A stretch of 64,000 nt of DNA, taken from assembly GCF_001013905.1 (NCBI RefSeq), contig NZ_LN831790.1:5904001-5968000 (forward strand), written 5' to 3'. Made by a program: the position numbers and the translations under genes. Each line of letters begins with the position of its first letter. Within the stretch, counting starts at the first letter, position 1. Shown here one piece after another: positions 1 through 10,680 of the stretch. The notes under the pieces were generated by a model that was given only the letters and a program-made list of their open reading frames with translations, was not told the DNA's origin and made no database searches. This DNA comes from Streptomyces leeuwenhoekii. GTDB lineage: Bacteria > Actinomycetota > Actinomycetes > Streptomycetales > Streptomycetaceae.

Positions 1-1775
1 TCGACCATCTCCGGGCCCTTGGACAACGTCAGGGTCACGGTGCCGCCCTCGGCCACCCGGTGCCCGGAGCCGGGCGACTGCCGGGCGACCTGGCCCTTGT
101 CGTACTCGGAGGTGACCTGGTCGGCGGAGACGCGCACCTTCAGGCCGGCCTCCTCCAGGGTGGTCTTCGCCTCGTCCAGGTCGTCGCCGGTGACGTCGGG
201 CACCTCCACCGGGCGGCCCTTGCTGACGGTGAGCGCGACGGCCGCGCCCGCGCGCATACGGGTGCCGGTGGCCGGGTCGGTGGAGATCACGAAGCCCTCG
301 GGGACGTCCTCGCTGAACGACCGCGTGACCATGCCGGGCTCCAGGCCCTCCTGCCGCAGCACGGACCGCGCCTTGTCCAGCCGGTAGCCGGCCAGGTCGG
401 GCAGCTTCACGAACGCGGGGCCGTCGGAGATGGTCAGCGAGACCGCGTCGTTGCCCCGGATGCGGGCGCCCGGTCCGGGGTCGGTGCTGATGACCGAGCC
501 GCGCTCGACCGTGTCGCTGTGCGCGTGCCGGACCGCGCCGACCTCCAGACCGGCCCGCTCCAGCCGGTCCCGGGCCTGCGCCTCGGTCTTCTCCAGCAGC
601 GGCGGCACCTTGGTGAACTGGCCGGAGTTGATGTACCACACGCCCGCGCCGACGCCGAGCACGAGCAGCACGGCGGCGAGGATCGCCATCGGGCCGCGCC
701 GGACGGCGGCCGTCCGGCGGCGCGGCGCCACGGGCACCGGGGGCGCCAGCCGGCTGGTGCGGTGGAGCCCGTCGTCCGGGCCGTGCGGGCCGGGCCGGCC
801 CTCCCCGCCGTCCCCGTCGACGGGCAGCGGCCGGGGGAGGGTCAGCGCGCGGGGGATCACGCTCGTGCGGTCCTCGGCGTTGTCGTGCTCCGCGGCCAGC
901 GCCTGCGGCGGCACCGCGTCCAGCTGCTCCGCGGTGAGCGCCGCGCGCGCCCCGCGGGTCAGCGCGAGCAGCGCCACGGCGTCGTGCGGCCGGATCTCCG
1001 GGGTGCGCGCGGTGGCCGACGCCACCAGGTCGTCCAGCTCGTACGGCAGCCCCGGCACGGCGGCCGACGGCGCGGGGACGTCCTCGTGGAGGTGCTGGTA
1101 GAGCACCTGGGCGGGGGAGCCGCCGTCGTGCGGCTTGGCGCCGGTGAGCATCTCGTACAGGACGACACCGCACGCGTACACGTCGACCCGCGGATCGGCC
1201 GTGCCCTGCTCGATCTGCTCCGGTGCCAGGTAGGAGACGGTGCCGAGGACGGACCCGGTGGTGTTCGTCACCGTGTCCACGGCGCGGACCAGCCCGAAGT
1301 CGGCCACCTTGACCCGGCCGTCGTCCCCTATCAGGACGTTCTCCGGCTTCATGTCCCGGTGCACGAACCCGGCGCGGTGCGCCGCGCCCAGCGCGGCCAG
1401 CACCGGCTCCAGGATGTCCAGCGCGGCCCGCGGCTGGAGCGCCCCGCGCTCGCGCAGCACGTCGCGCAGGGTGCAACCGGAGACGTACTCCATGGCCAGG
1501 TAGACGTACGCCCCGTCGGCGCCCTGGTCGAAGACCTGGACCACGTTTGGGTGGGCGAGCCGGGCCACCGACTTGGCCTCGCGGATGAACCGCTCGACGA
1601 AGGAGGCGTCGGCCGCGAGCGTCGGGTGCATCACCTTCAGCGCGAGCACACGGTCCAGGCGGGTGTCCACGGCCCGGTAGACCGTGGCCATCCCGCCGAC
1701 CGCGATCCGCGCGTCGACGCGGTACCGGCCGTCGAGCAGTCGCCCGACCAGAGGGTCCTGAAGGGTCGTGTCCAC
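1..1775 (-). CDS. Ser/Thr protein kinase with PASTA repeats (PknL-like), C-terminus cut by window edge
   Basis: A membrane receptor kinase read on the minus strand; 591 residues are visible and the 3' end lies beyond base 1. The N-terminal kinase domain (about residues 15-275) has a Gly-rich loop (VGGMATVYRA), catalytic Lys (LALKVMH), HRDMKPEN, DFG and APE. One transmembrane helix follows near residue 365, preceded by a basic stretch. Outside lie three complete PASTA repeats, each ending in a SKG/SDG-like motif, and the start of a fourth. PASTA kinases bind muropeptides or lipid II and phosphorylate division and wall proteins. The GTG start is supported by the usual kinase N-terminus; no Shine-Dalgarno is evident, so the message may be leaderless. 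The nearby Rv2175c-like gene and MetF gene favour PknL over PknB; this identity is inferred from context. Confidence 0.93.
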   Translation of the reverse strand, partial: MDTTLQDPLVGRLLDGRYRVDARIAVGGMATVYRAVDTRLDRVLALKVMHPTLAADASFVERFIREAKSVARLAHPNVVQVFDQGADGAYVYLAMEYVSGCTLRDVLRERGALQPRAALDILEPVLAALGAAHRAGFVHRDMKPENVLIGDDGRVKVADFGLVRAVDTVTNTTGSVLGTVSYLAPEQIEQGTADPRVDVYACGVVLYEMLTGAKPHDGGSPAQVLYQHLHEDVPAPSAAVPGLPYELDDLVASATARTPEIRPHDAVALLALTRGARAALTAEQLDAVPPQALAAEHDNAEDRTSVIPRALTLPRPLPVDGDGGEGRPGPHGPDDGLHRTSRLAPPVPVAPRRRTAAVRRGPMAILAAVLLVLGVGAGVWYINSGQFTKVPPLLEKTEAQARDRLERAGLEVGAVRHAHSDTVERGSVISTDPGPGARIRGNDAVSLTISDGPAFVKLPDLAGYRLDKARSVLRQEGLEPGMVTRSFSEDVPEGFVISTDPATGTRMRAGAAVALTVSKGRPVEVPDVTGDDLDEAKTTLEEAGLKVRVSADQVTSEYDKGQVARQSPGSGHRVAEGGTVTLTLSKGPEMV

Positions 1776-1882
1776 GCAGGCGAGTCTACGAGCCGCCGCC
1801 GACACCGCTCACCGCCGAGGCGACGGCCGGGGGCGCCGCGGCGGGCCCGTGGCCGTTTCCGCTCCGGGAAGGCGGGCCGCTG

Positions 1883-2680
<798 letters not shown>

Positions 2681-2881
2681 TCAGCCTCCTTGGACGGCGG
2701 TGAGTACTTCGACGCGGTCGCCCTCGGCCAGGGCCGTGACGGGCCACTGCGCGCGCGGGACGACGGTCTCGTTCAGTGCGGCGGCCACTCCGGACGGCGC
2801 GCGGGTGAGGGTCCTCACCAGGGCGTCGAGGGCGGTGCCGGGAGTCACCTCGCGCGGCTCCCCGTTGACCAGGACGTTCAT
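2681..2881 (-). CDS. thiS: Sulfur carrier protein ThiS
   Basis: A 66-residue ubiquitin-like sulfur carrier that delivers sulfide as a C-terminal thiocarboxylate to ThiG. It begins MNVLVNGEP and ends in the obligatory Gly-Gly (LTAVQGG), with the hydrophobic core and VVPRAQW segment typical of ThiS. Its start overlaps the thiO stop by 4 nt and thiG follows 3 nt later, so the three proteins are probably translationally coupled. No thiF is in the window, so the adenylating enzyme must be encoded elsewhere. Confidence 0.96.
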   Translation of the reverse strand: MNVLVNGEPREVTPGTALDALVRTLTRAPSGVAAALNETVVPRAQWPVTALAEGDRVEVLTAVQGG

Positions 2882-4050
2882 GCGGACTGCTCCGTGAGTG
2901 CGGGGGTGGTGGTGAAGCGCCCGGGGGTGAAGGCGCGGGCCTCGGCGGGCAGCTCGCCGGTGGTCAGGACGTGCGCCATGACATCGCCGGTGACCGGGGT
3001 GAGCAGCACGCCGTTGCGGTAGTGCCCGGTGGCCAGCAGCAGGCCCTCCAGCGCGGTCGGGCCGAGCAATGGCGCGTTGTCCGGGGACCCGGGACGCAGG
3101 CCCGCGCGGGTCTCCGTCAGCGGCAGCTCCGTGATGCCGGGGACCAGCTCGTGGGCGTCGCGCAGCAGCTCGTACACGCCGCCGGCGGTCACCGTGGTGT
3201 CCCAGCCCATCTCCTCGCTGGTCGCCCCGACGACCAGTTCACCGCTCTCCCGGGGCACCAGGTACAGGGCGTTGCCGCGCACCACGGCGCGCACGGTGCG
3301 GTTCAGCAGCGGCGCCCGCCCCCCGGGCATCGTCAGCCGGACCACCTGGCCCTTGACGGGCCGTACCGGCGGCAGGACGGCGTCCGGCACGCCCGCGAGC
3401 CGCCCGCTGAGACTGCCCGCGGCCAGCACCGTCCGGCCGGCCCCGAGCGCGGTGCCGTCGGTGGTGACGACCCCGGTCGCCCGGTCGCGTACGACGGTGA
3501 GCCGGTCGGCCCACGCCCGGTGGAAGACCACGCCCGCCCGCTCGCAGGCGGCCACGAGGGCCGCGGCCAGGCGCCGCGGATCGATCTGGTGGTCGCCGTC
3601 CACCCGGAGCCCGCCGCGCACGCCGGGCGCGAGCATCGGCTCCAGGCGCCGGCACTCCCGCCCCGACAGCCACTCCGCCACCAGCCCCGACTGGAGCTGG
3701 AAGGCGTGCAGCTCCCGCAGATGGGCGCGGTCGTCGGCGTCCAGGGCGACGGCGAGGGTGCCGCACCGGCGGTAGCCGAGGTCGTGACCGGTGGCCTCGG
3801 TGAGCTCGGCGGCGAACTGCGGATACCGGCGCGCGGAGGCGACGTTCAGGGCGAGCAGGGTCTGCTCGCCGTAGTGCAGTTCCGTGACGGCCGCCAGCAT
3901 CCCGGCCGCCACCTGGGCGGCCCCGCCGCCCGGCTCGGGGTCCACCAGGGCCGTGGCCAACCCGCGCTGCGCGGCCCGCCAGGCCGTCACCAGGCCGATG
4001 ATCCCGCCCCCGACGACAAGGACGTCTGAGGTGTCGGACGTGCGTGACAT
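2878..4050 (-). CDS. thiO: Glycine oxidase ThiO
   Basis: FAD-dependent amine oxidase of the DAO family that converts glycine to dehydroglycine (glycine imine), the nitrogen donor for the thiazole ring in aerobes. The 390-residue protein opens with the Rossmann dinucleotide site (VLVVGGGIIGL) and has the ATG/HYRNGVLL C-terminal FAD motif (LLLATGHYRNG). ATG at 4050 is preceded by a GGGAGGGG Shine-Dalgarno about 12 nt upstream, immediately after the TPP aptamer, which suits riboswitch control of ribosome access. It is the first gene of the thiOSG operon. Confidence 0.96.
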   Translation of the reverse strand: MSRTSDTSDVLVVGGGIIGLVTAWRAAQRGLATALVDPEPGGGAAQVAAGMLAAVTELHYGEQTLLALNVASARRYPQFAAELTEATGHDLGYRRCGTLAVALDADDRAHLRELHAFQLQSGLVAEWLSGRECRRLEPMLAPGVRGGLRVDGDHQIDPRRLAAALVAACERAGVVFHRAWADRLTVVRDRATGVVTTDGTALGAGRTVLAAGSLSGRLAGVPDAVLPPVRPVKGQVVRLTMPGGRAPLLNRTVRAVVRGNALYLVPRESGELVVGATSEEMGWDTTVTAGGVYELLRDAHELVPGITELPLTETRAGLRPGSPDNAPLLGPTALEGLLLATGHYRNGVLLTPVTGDVMAHVLTTGELPAEARAFTPGRFTTTPALTEQSA

Positions 4051-4061
4051 GGGCGTCCAGC

Positions 4062-4148
4062 CCCTCCCTTCGCCGGCATGACCCGGATCAGGTTCGTACG
4101 GTCGGAGGCCGCCAGCCTCCCTCTCAGCCCGGTGCGTCCGGGCTCCCG
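4062..4148 (-). promoter_or_regulatory. TPP (THI-box) riboswitch upstream of thiO
   Basis: On the minus strand the region contains both hallmark conserved blocks of the thiamin pyrophosphate aptamer: CTGAGA after a GC stem, and ACCTGATCCGGGTCATGCC further 3'. The aptamer ends just before the thiO ribosome binding site (GGGAGGGG). No T-rich intrinsic terminator lies between aptamer and start codon. Sequestration of the Shine-Dalgarno, the usual arrangement in high-GC bacteria, is therefore the likely mode of repression when TPP is abundant. Confidence 0.95.
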
Positions 4149-4167
4149 CGTGTGCTTTACGTTGGCC

Positions 4168-4197
4168 ACCCTAGCCGTAGCTGTCGCATGTCTGTAA
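4168..4197 (-). promoter_or_regulatory. Predicted promoter of the thiO riboswitch transcript
   Basis: Read on the minus strand, TTACAG and TAGGGT are separated by 18 nt. This places the start a few bases before the TPP aptamer. The -10 is a good streptomycete HrdB-type box; the -35 is weak. Confidence 0.5.
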
Positions 4198-4211
4198 GGG
4201 AGCCTTCGTCC

Positions 4212-4562
4212 ATGGCCCGTTCGCTGCACGGTCTCGTGTTCGCCCCCGTCGCCGACCAGGCGCCGGGCCAGGTGGGCACCCGCACCCGGTTCACCTACCA
4301 CGAGAAGGACGGCGAGGTCTGGGCCGGGTACGCGGGCGGCGACGTGGTCCGCGGGTTCCTGGTGGGGACCCGCGAGGGCGACCGGCTCGACTTCCGCTAC
4401 GTGCAGCTCAAGACCGACGGCAGCACGTCGTCGGGGCACTGCCGGTCGGTGGTCGTGGAACTGCCCGACGGGCGGGTACGGCTCGAGGAGACCTGGGAGT
4501 GGGAGTCGCAGACCGGCCGCGGGACGAGCGTGGTGGAGCAGGTCGCGGACGCCGGACGGTGA
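4212..4562 (+). CDS. Conserved small protein of unknown function
   Basis: A 116-residue soluble protein with alternating charged and hydrophobic strands (TRFTYHEKDGEVWAGYAGG, DRLDFRYVQLKTDG, RLEETWEWES) that suggests a small beta-barrel. Proteins of this appearance occur widely in actinomycetes and, as I recall, are sometimes auto-labelled N-acetylglutamate synthase, but no GNAT motif is visible and I assign no activity. The ATG at 4212 is chosen over upstream in-frame codons because AAGGGAG lies just ahead of it and the TPP riboswitch occupies the DNA farther upstream. It is transcribed divergently from the thiamin operon. Confidence 0.8.
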   Translation: MARSLHGLVFAPVADQAPGQVGTRTRFTYHEKDGEVWAGYAGGDVVRGFLVGTREGDRLDFRYVQLKTDGSTSSGHCRSVVVELPDGRVRLEETWEWESQTGRGTSVVEQVADAGR

Positions 4563-4612
4563 CTGATGTCCCGTCAGGTGCCCGGGGCGACGCGGGTGTC
4601 TATGGTGATCGG

Positions 4613-5878
4613 GTGAGCGAGCAGAGGCGGGAAGCGGGCAGGACGGGCGAGCCGGGGCGGCCGGGGGAGACGGGGGCGTCCGCGCCGCGCCGGGTGGTCG
4701 TGGTGGGCGCGGGCATGGCGGGCGTGCAGACCGCCGCCGCCCTGCGCGAGCAGGGCTTCACCGGCACCGTGACGCTGATCGGCGCCGAACCCCACCAGCC
4801 CTACGACCGGCCCCCGCTGTCCAAGGCGATCCTGCTCGGCACCGCCGAGCACTCCGCCTTCGACATCGACTTCGAGGCGCTCGGCATCGACCTCAGGCTG
4901 GGCTGCGAGGCGCTGGGCCTGCGCGCCGAGGCGCACGTCCTGGACACCTCCGCGGGGCCCGTGCCGTACGACGTCCTCGTCCTCGCCACCGGCGCCGAAC
5001 CGGTCCGCCTGCCCGGCGCGGAGGGCGTGCCCGGCGTCCACCTGCTGCGCACCCTGGACGACGCCGAGCGGCTGCGCCCGGTCCTCGCCCGGCAGCACGA
5101 CGTGGTGGTCGTGGGCGCCGGCTGGATCGGCGCCGAGTTCGCGACGGCCGCGCGGGAGGCGGGCTGCGCGGTGACCGTCGTGGAGGCCGCCGACCGCCCG
5201 CTCGCCGGGGCGCTGCCCGCCGAGGTGGCCGCGCCGATGGCGGCCTGGTACGCCGACGCGGGCGCCGACCTGCGCACCCGCGCGCGCGTGGAGCGCGTCG
5301 AGCCGGGCGCGGTGGTCCTCGACGACGGCACCCGGCTGCCCGCGGGCGCCGTCGTCGTCGGCATCGGCGCCCGGCCCGCCACCGCCTGGCTGGTCGGCTC
5401 CGGCGTCGAGCTGGGCGCGCACGGCGAGGTGGTGGCCGACGACCGCCTGCGCACCGGCGTGCCGGACGTCTACGCGGTGGGCGACTGCGCCTCCTTCCCG
5501 TCGGCGCGCTACGGCGCGCGCCTGATGGTCCACCACTGGGACAACGCCCTCCAGGGGCCGCGCACGGTCGCCGCCGACATCGTGACCGGGACCGCGGCGG
5601 CCTACGATCCGGTGCCCTACTTCTGGTCCGAGCAGTTCGGCCGTTTCGTCCAGTACGCCGGCCACCACCCCGCGGCCGACACCACCCTGTGGCGCGGCGA
5701 CCCGTCCGGGCCCGCCTGGACCGTGTGCTGGCTGCGGGAGAACCGGCTGGCCGGCCTGCTGGCGGTGGGGCGCCCCCGGGACCTGGCCCAGGGCAGACGG
5801 CTGATCGAGGCCGGCACGCCCATGGACCCGGAGCTGCTGGCGGACCCGGCCCGGCCGCTGAAGTCGGCCACCGCCTGA
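4613..5878 (+). CDS. NAD(P)/FAD-dependent oxidoreductase, ferredoxin reductase type
   Basis: A 421-residue two-dinucleotide-binding flavoprotein. The FAD Rossmann motif (VVVVGAGMAGVQTAAAL), the PYDRPPLSK segment typical of BphA4-like ferredoxin reductases, a second NAD(P)-binding motif (VVVVGAGWIGAEFA) and the C-terminal FAD motif (VYAVGDCAS) appear in order. Such enzymes pass electrons from NAD(P)H to ferredoxin, often for P450s or dioxygenases; no partner ferredoxin is adjacent. A Gly/Arg/Glu-rich N-terminal extension of about 25 residues precedes the fold. The GTG at 4613 is 6 nt after a TATGGT -10 box (4601-4606), so the transcript is probably leaderless. Confidence 0.9.
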   Translation: MSEQRREAGRTGEPGRPGETGASAPRRVVVVGAGMAGVQTAAALREQGFTGTVTLIGAEPHQPYDRPPLSKAILLGTAEHSAFDIDFEALGIDLRLGCEALGLRAEAHVLDTSAGPVPYDVLVLATGAEPVRLPGAEGVPGVHLLRTLDDAERLRPVLARQHDVVVVGAGWIGAEFATAAREAGCAVTVVEAADRPLAGALPAEVAAPMAAWYADAGADLRTRARVERVEPGAVVLDDGTRLPAGAVVVGIGARPATAWLVGSGVELGAHGEVVADDRLRTGVPDVYAVGDCASFPSARYGARLMVHHWDNALQGPRTVAADIVTGTAAAYDPVPYFWSEQFGRFVQYAGHHPAADTTLWRGDPSGPAWTVCWLRENRLAGLLAVGRPRDLAQGRRLIEAGTPMDPELLADPARPLKSATA

Positions 5879-5896
5879 CGCCGGGATGCGGCCCGG

Positions 5897-5932
5897 CGGA
5901 CCCTGGCGCCGGGCCGGGCGGGGCAGGGTCCG
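5897..5932 (+). terminator. Possible hairpin terminator after the oxidoreductase
   Basis: CGGACCCTG at 5897-5905 and CAGGGTCCG at 5924-5932 form a 9-bp perfect stem around a GC-rich 18-nt loop that can itself fold. It is followed by TTTCCC. It lies 19 nt after the stop codon. Confidence 0.4.
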
Positions 5933-5969
5933 GTTTCCCACTGTCAGTCCCGGATGGCAGGCTGGAGGC

Positions 5970-6335
5970 GTGACCGAGATTGACGCAAAGATCGATGCTC
6001 TCGTCCCCGCATGGCTCACCCTGCCCGACATCGCGGAGATGTTCGGGGTCGAGGTGACCCGCGTGCGCCAGTTGGTGAAGGACGGCCAGCTCATCGCCGT
6101 GCGCCGCGGCGAGAACCGCGCGCTGCACGTCCCCGCGGACTTCATCGACGGGGACAAGGTCGTCAAGGGCCTGTCCGGGACCCTGACGCTCCTGCGGGAC
6201 GACGGCTTCACGGTCGAAGAGATGCTGGAGTGGCTCTTCACGCCCGACCCGACCCTGCCCGGCACCCCCGCGCAGGCGCTGCGCGAGAATCGCGGCACGG
6301 AGGTGAAGCGCCGCGCCCAGGCGCTCGCCGTCTGA
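5970..6335 (+). CDS. Rv2175c-family DNA-binding protein
   Basis: A 121-residue protein resembling the mycobacterial DNA-binding protein Rv2175c. It has an N-terminal winged helix-turn-helix like segment ([29 protein letters not shown]) and a C-terminal helical region ([41 protein letters not shown]). In Mycobacterium tuberculosis Rv2175c is encoded next to, and phosphorylated by, PknL; here a PknL-like kinase lies about 4 kb away. The GTG start at 5970 is chosen because the conserved protein begins there. A CAGGCT -10-like box lies 6 nt upstream, suggesting a leaderless message; the GGAGG at 5964-5968 is too close to act as a normal ribosome site. Confidence 0.88.
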   Translation: MTEIDAKIDALVPAWLTLPDIAEMFGVEVTRVRQLVKDGQLIAVRRGENRALHVPADFIDGDKVVKGLSGTLTLLRDDGFTVEEMLEWLFTPDPTLPGTPAQALRENRGTEVKRRAQALAV

Positions 6336-6430
6336 CCGACCTACCGTCCGGTGTGCGGGCCGCGGCCGGCCGGGGCCACGGCCCCGGCGCGGTGCGGCCC
6401 GCACGCCACCGACACCGGGGGGACACCCGC

Positions 6431-7087
6431 ATGCCCGACACCGCCGCCACCGCCCGCGACCGGCTCGCCGGCGCCCTGCTCTACCTCTGCACGGACGCCC
6501 GCACCCGCCAGGGCGACCTGCCCGAGTTCCTGGACGCGGTACTGGCCGGCGGCGTCGACATCGTGCAGTTGCGCGACAAGGGCATGGAGGCGGGCGAGGA
6601 GCTGGAGCACCTGGAGGTCTTCGCCGACGCCTGCGCCCGGCACGGCAAGCTCCTCGCGGTCAACGACCGCGCCGACGTCGCCCACGCCGCCCGCGCCGAC
6701 GTCCTCCACCTCGGCCAGGGCGACCTGCCCGTGCCCGCCGCCCGCGCCGTCCTCGGCGACGGCGTGCTCATAGGCCGCTCCACCCACGCCGAGTCCGAGG
6801 CCGCCGCGGCCGCCGTCCAGGACGGCGTGGACTACTTCTGCACCGGCCCCTGCTGGCCGACCCCGACCAAGCCCGGCCGCCACGCGCCCGGCCTGGACCT
6901 GGTCCGCTACGCCGCAGCGCTCGGCACCGAGCGTCCCTGGTTCGCCATCGGCGGCATCGACCTGGGCAACCTCGACGAGGTCCTGGAGGCGGGCGCCCGG
7001 CGCGTCGTGGTGGTCCGCGCGATCACGGAGGCGGACGATCCGGGCGCGGCGGCGGCGGAGTTCGCCAAGCGGCTGCGCGAGGCGTAG
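6431..7087 (+). CDS. thiE: Thiamine-phosphate synthase ThiE
   Basis: Joins the pyrimidine (HMP-PP) and thiazole (THZ-P) halves to give thiamin phosphate in a TIM-barrel active site. The 218-residue protein has [10 protein letters not shown], the [10 protein letters not shown] loop, LHLGQGDLP, the IGRSTH motif and the phosphate-binding TPTKPGR and FAIGGID segments. ATG at 6431 has a GGGGGGA ribosome site; longer in-frame extensions overlap the preceding gene and lack similarity to the family. It is separated from thiOSG and lacks its own visible TPP aptamer, so it may not share that control. Confidence 0.95.
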   Translation: MPDTAATARDRLAGALLYLCTDARTRQGDLPEFLDAVLAGGVDIVQLRDKGMEAGEELEHLEVFADACARHGKLLAVNDRADVAHAARADVLHLGQGDLPVPAARAVLGDGVLIGRSTHAESEAAAAAVQDGVDYFCTGPCWPTPTKPGRHAPGLDLVRYAAALGTERPWFAIGGIDLGNLDEVLEAGARRVVVVRAITEADDPGAAAAEFAKRLREA

Positions 7088-7133
7088 GGGCGCCCGGCGG
7101 GCGGGCCCCCGCTCACCCCCGCTCGCGGCGAGC

Positions 7134-7150
7134 TGTCCAAGGGGTGGACA
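7134..7150. promoter_or_regulatory. Short inverted repeat upstream of metF promoter
   Basis: TGTCCA and TGGACA are separated by 5 nt, 37 nt before the metF -35 box. It could be an operator half-site pair or the stem of a weak terminator for thiE. The choice cannot be made from sequence alone. Confidence 0.35.
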
Positions 7151-7186
7151 ACAAGCTGGCATACCGGGCAAATCGCCCGGCTCCGG

Positions 7187-8145
<959 letters not shown>

Positions 8146-8201
8146 ACCGGTCGCACGGACGTACGACACACTGCGAAGCGTCCACTGGGAGAGGGGCGTA
8201 C

Positions 8202-9137
8202 ATGGGCTGGACGGTCCTCTACATCGCATTCGGCATCGTCGCGCTGTGGCTGCTCGGCGAGGTGCTGCTGCAGTACAAGGCACGCCTGCGCTGGCGGCTG
8301 CTCGCCTTCACCGGCTTCCTCGGCGTCGTGGTCGGGGTGCTGCTCCCCTCCGTCGCCGTCATCGCGCTGGGCGCGGCGGCCTTCGCGGTCGGCCAGACCC
8401 TCGTCACGCTGTCGTTCCGCCGCGGCTTCGCCGCCGGCTGGGCGGTCTCCGCGCCGGGGCTCGCCCGCGACCGGCGCCGCCGCGCCGAACAGGCCCGCCA
8501 GGAGCCGGCCCTCCAGGTCTCCGCCCTGGAGGCGGCCGAGGCGGCCGGGACCGGTTACGGCGACGACGGCACCCAGGTCCAGGACCGGGTGTCCTACGGC
8601 CAGGACGACGACTACGACCGCGACGACGTCTTCACCCCCGCGCGCCCCGTCGCGCCCGCGGAGACCACCGCCGTCTACCAGCCGCTGCCCCTGCCCGACG
8701 ACACCGCTCCGTACGGCGTGTACGCCGACTCCGGCCACGGCCCGGACCCGCACGCCCAGGACCCGTACGCGCCGGCCGGCCAGAGCGCCGCCCAGCCCTA
8801 CGCCTACGGCCACTCCGGATACGGCGAGCACGGGTACGGCTACGACACCGCGGGCGGGGAGCGGTACGCCGCCTACTCCGACCCGTACATCGGCACCCAC
8901 GCCTACGGCGACGCCGCGTACGACACGGGCCACTCCGGCGGGCAGGGCTACGGGCAGGACCCGTACGCCACCGGCGGCTACGGCCAGACCCCCGCGGCGG
9001 GTGTGTGGGTCCCGCAGCAGCGCACCACCGACGAGCCCTACGGCGGGGAGCTCCCGCCGGAGCAGCAGCAGCCCTACCCGTACCACGGCGGCGGGCAGCC
9101 GCAGGGCCAGGGCCTGGACGAGCAGTACCGCTACTGA
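8202..9137 (+). CDS. Membrane protein with long Tyr/Gly/Asp-rich disordered tail
   Basis: A 311-residue protein. Two hydrophobic helices sit at the N-terminus (about residues 3-23 and 34-65, the latter possibly two segments), followed by a basic stretch (RDRRRRAEQARQ). The rest is a low-complexity tail of about 200 residues rich in Tyr, Gly, Asp, Pro and Gln with recurring DPYA, GYG and YGQ patterns. Such tails are intrinsically disordered and can act as cytoplasmic interaction platforms. No enzymatic motif is visible and I assign no function. ATG at 8202 follows GGGAGAGGGG. It lies 56 nt after metF on the same strand. Confidence 0.8.
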   Translation: MGWTVLYIAFGIVALWLLGEVLLQYKARLRWRLLAFTGFLGVVVGVLLPSVAVIALGAAAFAVGQTLVTLSFRRGFAAGWAVSAPGLARDRRRRAEQARQEPALQVSALEAAEAAGTGYGDDGTQVQDRVSYGQDDDYDRDDVFTPARPVAPAETTAVYQPLPLPDDTAPYGVYADSGHGPDPHAQDPYAPAGQSAAQPYAYGHSGYGEHGYGYDTAGGERYAAYSDPYIGTHAYGDAAYDTGHSGGQGYGQDPYATGGYGQTPAAGVWVPQQRTTDEPYGGELPPEQQQPYPYHGGGQPQGQGLDEQYRY

Positions 9138-9183
9138 GCCCGCCGGGGCCCCGCCGCCGGTCCCGCCCGCCCGGCCGGGCCGC

Positions 9184-10680
9184 CTACTGGGAGCCCCGGA
9201 AGCCGGGCCCTTCCACGATCAGACCGGCCACCAGAGCGCCGGACATGCCGGCGTGCGGCAGGCCGCCGCCGGGGTGCGACCAGCCGCCCACGGTGAACAG
9301 GCCGCCCAGGCGCGTGGCGTTCGACGGGTGCAGCAGCCGGCCCCCGGCCGCCGCCAGCGCCGGCGCCGGAACCGCGCCGTCCGCGGCACCGGTCGCCCCT
9401 TCGACATGGGCCGGGGTGCGCACCTCGTGCCACAGGAGGCGGTCGCGCAGGCCGGGCAGCGCGCGCTCGGCGGCGGTGATCAGCTCCTCGGCGTGCTCCC
9501 GGCCTCCCGCGCCGGGCCGTGCCGGCACCACCGCGGTCAGGGTGACCGCCTCGTGCTCCGCGTCCGGGACCAGCCGCGGATCGTCGGGACGCAGGACGGT
9601 GACCGTCGGCCGGGCGGCCGGATGCGGCGCCGCCCCGGACAGCGCCTCCAGCTCGGCCTCCCGGTCCGGCGTGTGCACCACGGTGCGGTGGGCCGTGCCC
9701 GCGGGGCGGGCGCCGCGCAGCGCCAGCAGCACCGCCAGCCGGCTCGCCGTCCCGCGCTGCGGCGGCACCTCGCCGTCGCCCCGGACCGCGGCCCCGCCCA
9801 CGAGGCGGTCCAGCACCCCGGGGGCGACACCGGCGACCACGTACTCCGCCTCCGCGGCCGTCCCGTCGGCCAGCTCGACGCCCGCGACCCGGCCGTCCTT
9901 CTCGGTGATGCCGGTGACCTCGGCGCCGAACCGGAAGTCCACCCCGCGCGCCAGGCACCGCTCGTGGACGGCGCGCGCCAGCTCCCGCAGCCCTCCGCGC
10001 ACGTACCAGGTGCCGAAGGCGTGCTCCATGTACGGCAGCACGGCCGCGCTCGCCGGCGTGTCCCGGGGATCGAGGCCCCAGGCGAGCGCGTGGCTCTCCA
10101 GCAGGGCGGTCAGCCGGGCGTCCCGCAGTTCCCAGGCGCCGATCTCGGCGAGGGTGCCGGCCCGGCGGGTGCGCAGCAGCCGCTTGTGCGGGACCGCGGG
10201 GTAGGGCTCGCGCTCGGCCAGCACCCCCCAGTCGGGCCACAGCGGCTCCTCCAGCAGCGGCCGGCGCGTGCGGTCCCAGGCATCGCGGGCCCGCACCAGG
10301 AAGTCGCCCCAGCGCTGCCCGGCACCCCGGCCGAGCGCCTCGTCCAGGGCGGCGACCACGCCCGCGCGGGAGGCGTTGGGCACCGCCACCTCGGTGCCGT
10401 CGGCGAACAGGTGCCGGGACGAGGGATCGACCTGGACCAGATCGACACACCCCTCCAGCGGCTCCCTGCCGGTCTTGACGAACAGATCGCGCCAGACCGC
10501 GGGCAGGGGCAGCAGCCCGGGGCCGGTGTCGAAGGCGAAGCCGTCCCGCTCGAAGCGGCGCAGCGCCCCGCCGTACGTCTCCGTCCGCTCGTACACCGTC
10601 ACCCGGTGGCCCGCCACGGCCAGCCGGGCGGCGGCCGCCATCGCGCCCATCCCGGCGCCGATCACCGCAATCCGTGCCAT
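9184..10680 (-). CDS. FAD-dependent oxidoreductase, phytoene desaturase/CrtI-like
   Basis: A 498-residue flavoprotein with an N-terminal FAD site (IAVIGAGMGAMAAAARLAVAG) followed by VYERTETYGG and FDTGPGLLPLP, as in CrtI and related phytoene desaturase-like enzymes. A C-terminal FAD motif (LFTVGGWSHPGGGLPHAGMSG) completes the fold. No other carotenoid gene is nearby, so the substrate is unknown; a general isoprenoid or lipid oxidoreductase is possible. ATG at 10680 is chosen because the Rossmann motif begins at residue 4; the in-frame upstream extension has no family features. It is convergent with the preceding membrane protein gene. Confidence 0.85.
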   Translation of the reverse strand: MARIAVIGAGMGAMAAAARLAVAGHRVTVYERTETYGGALRRFERDGFAFDTGPGLLPLPAVWRDLFVKTGREPLEGCVDLVQVDPSSRHLFADGTEVAVPNASRAGVVAALDEALGRGAGQRWGDFLVRARDAWDRTRRPLLEEPLWPDWGVLAEREPYPAVPHKRLLRTRRAGTLAEIGAWELRDARLTALLESHALAWGLDPRDTPASAAVLPYMEHAFGTWYVRGGLRELARAVHERCLARGVDFRFGAEVTGITEKDGRVAGVELADGTAAEAEYVVAGVAPGVLDRLVGGAAVRGDGEVPPQRGTASRLAVLLALRGARPAGTAHRTVVHTPDREAELEALSGAAPHPAARPTVTVLRPDDPRLVPDAEHEAVTLTAVVPARPGAGGREHAEELITAAERALPGLRDRLLWHEVRTPAHVEGATGAADGAVPAPALAAAGGRLLHPSNATRLGGLFTVGGWSHPGGGLPHAGMSGALVAGLIVEGPGFRGSQ

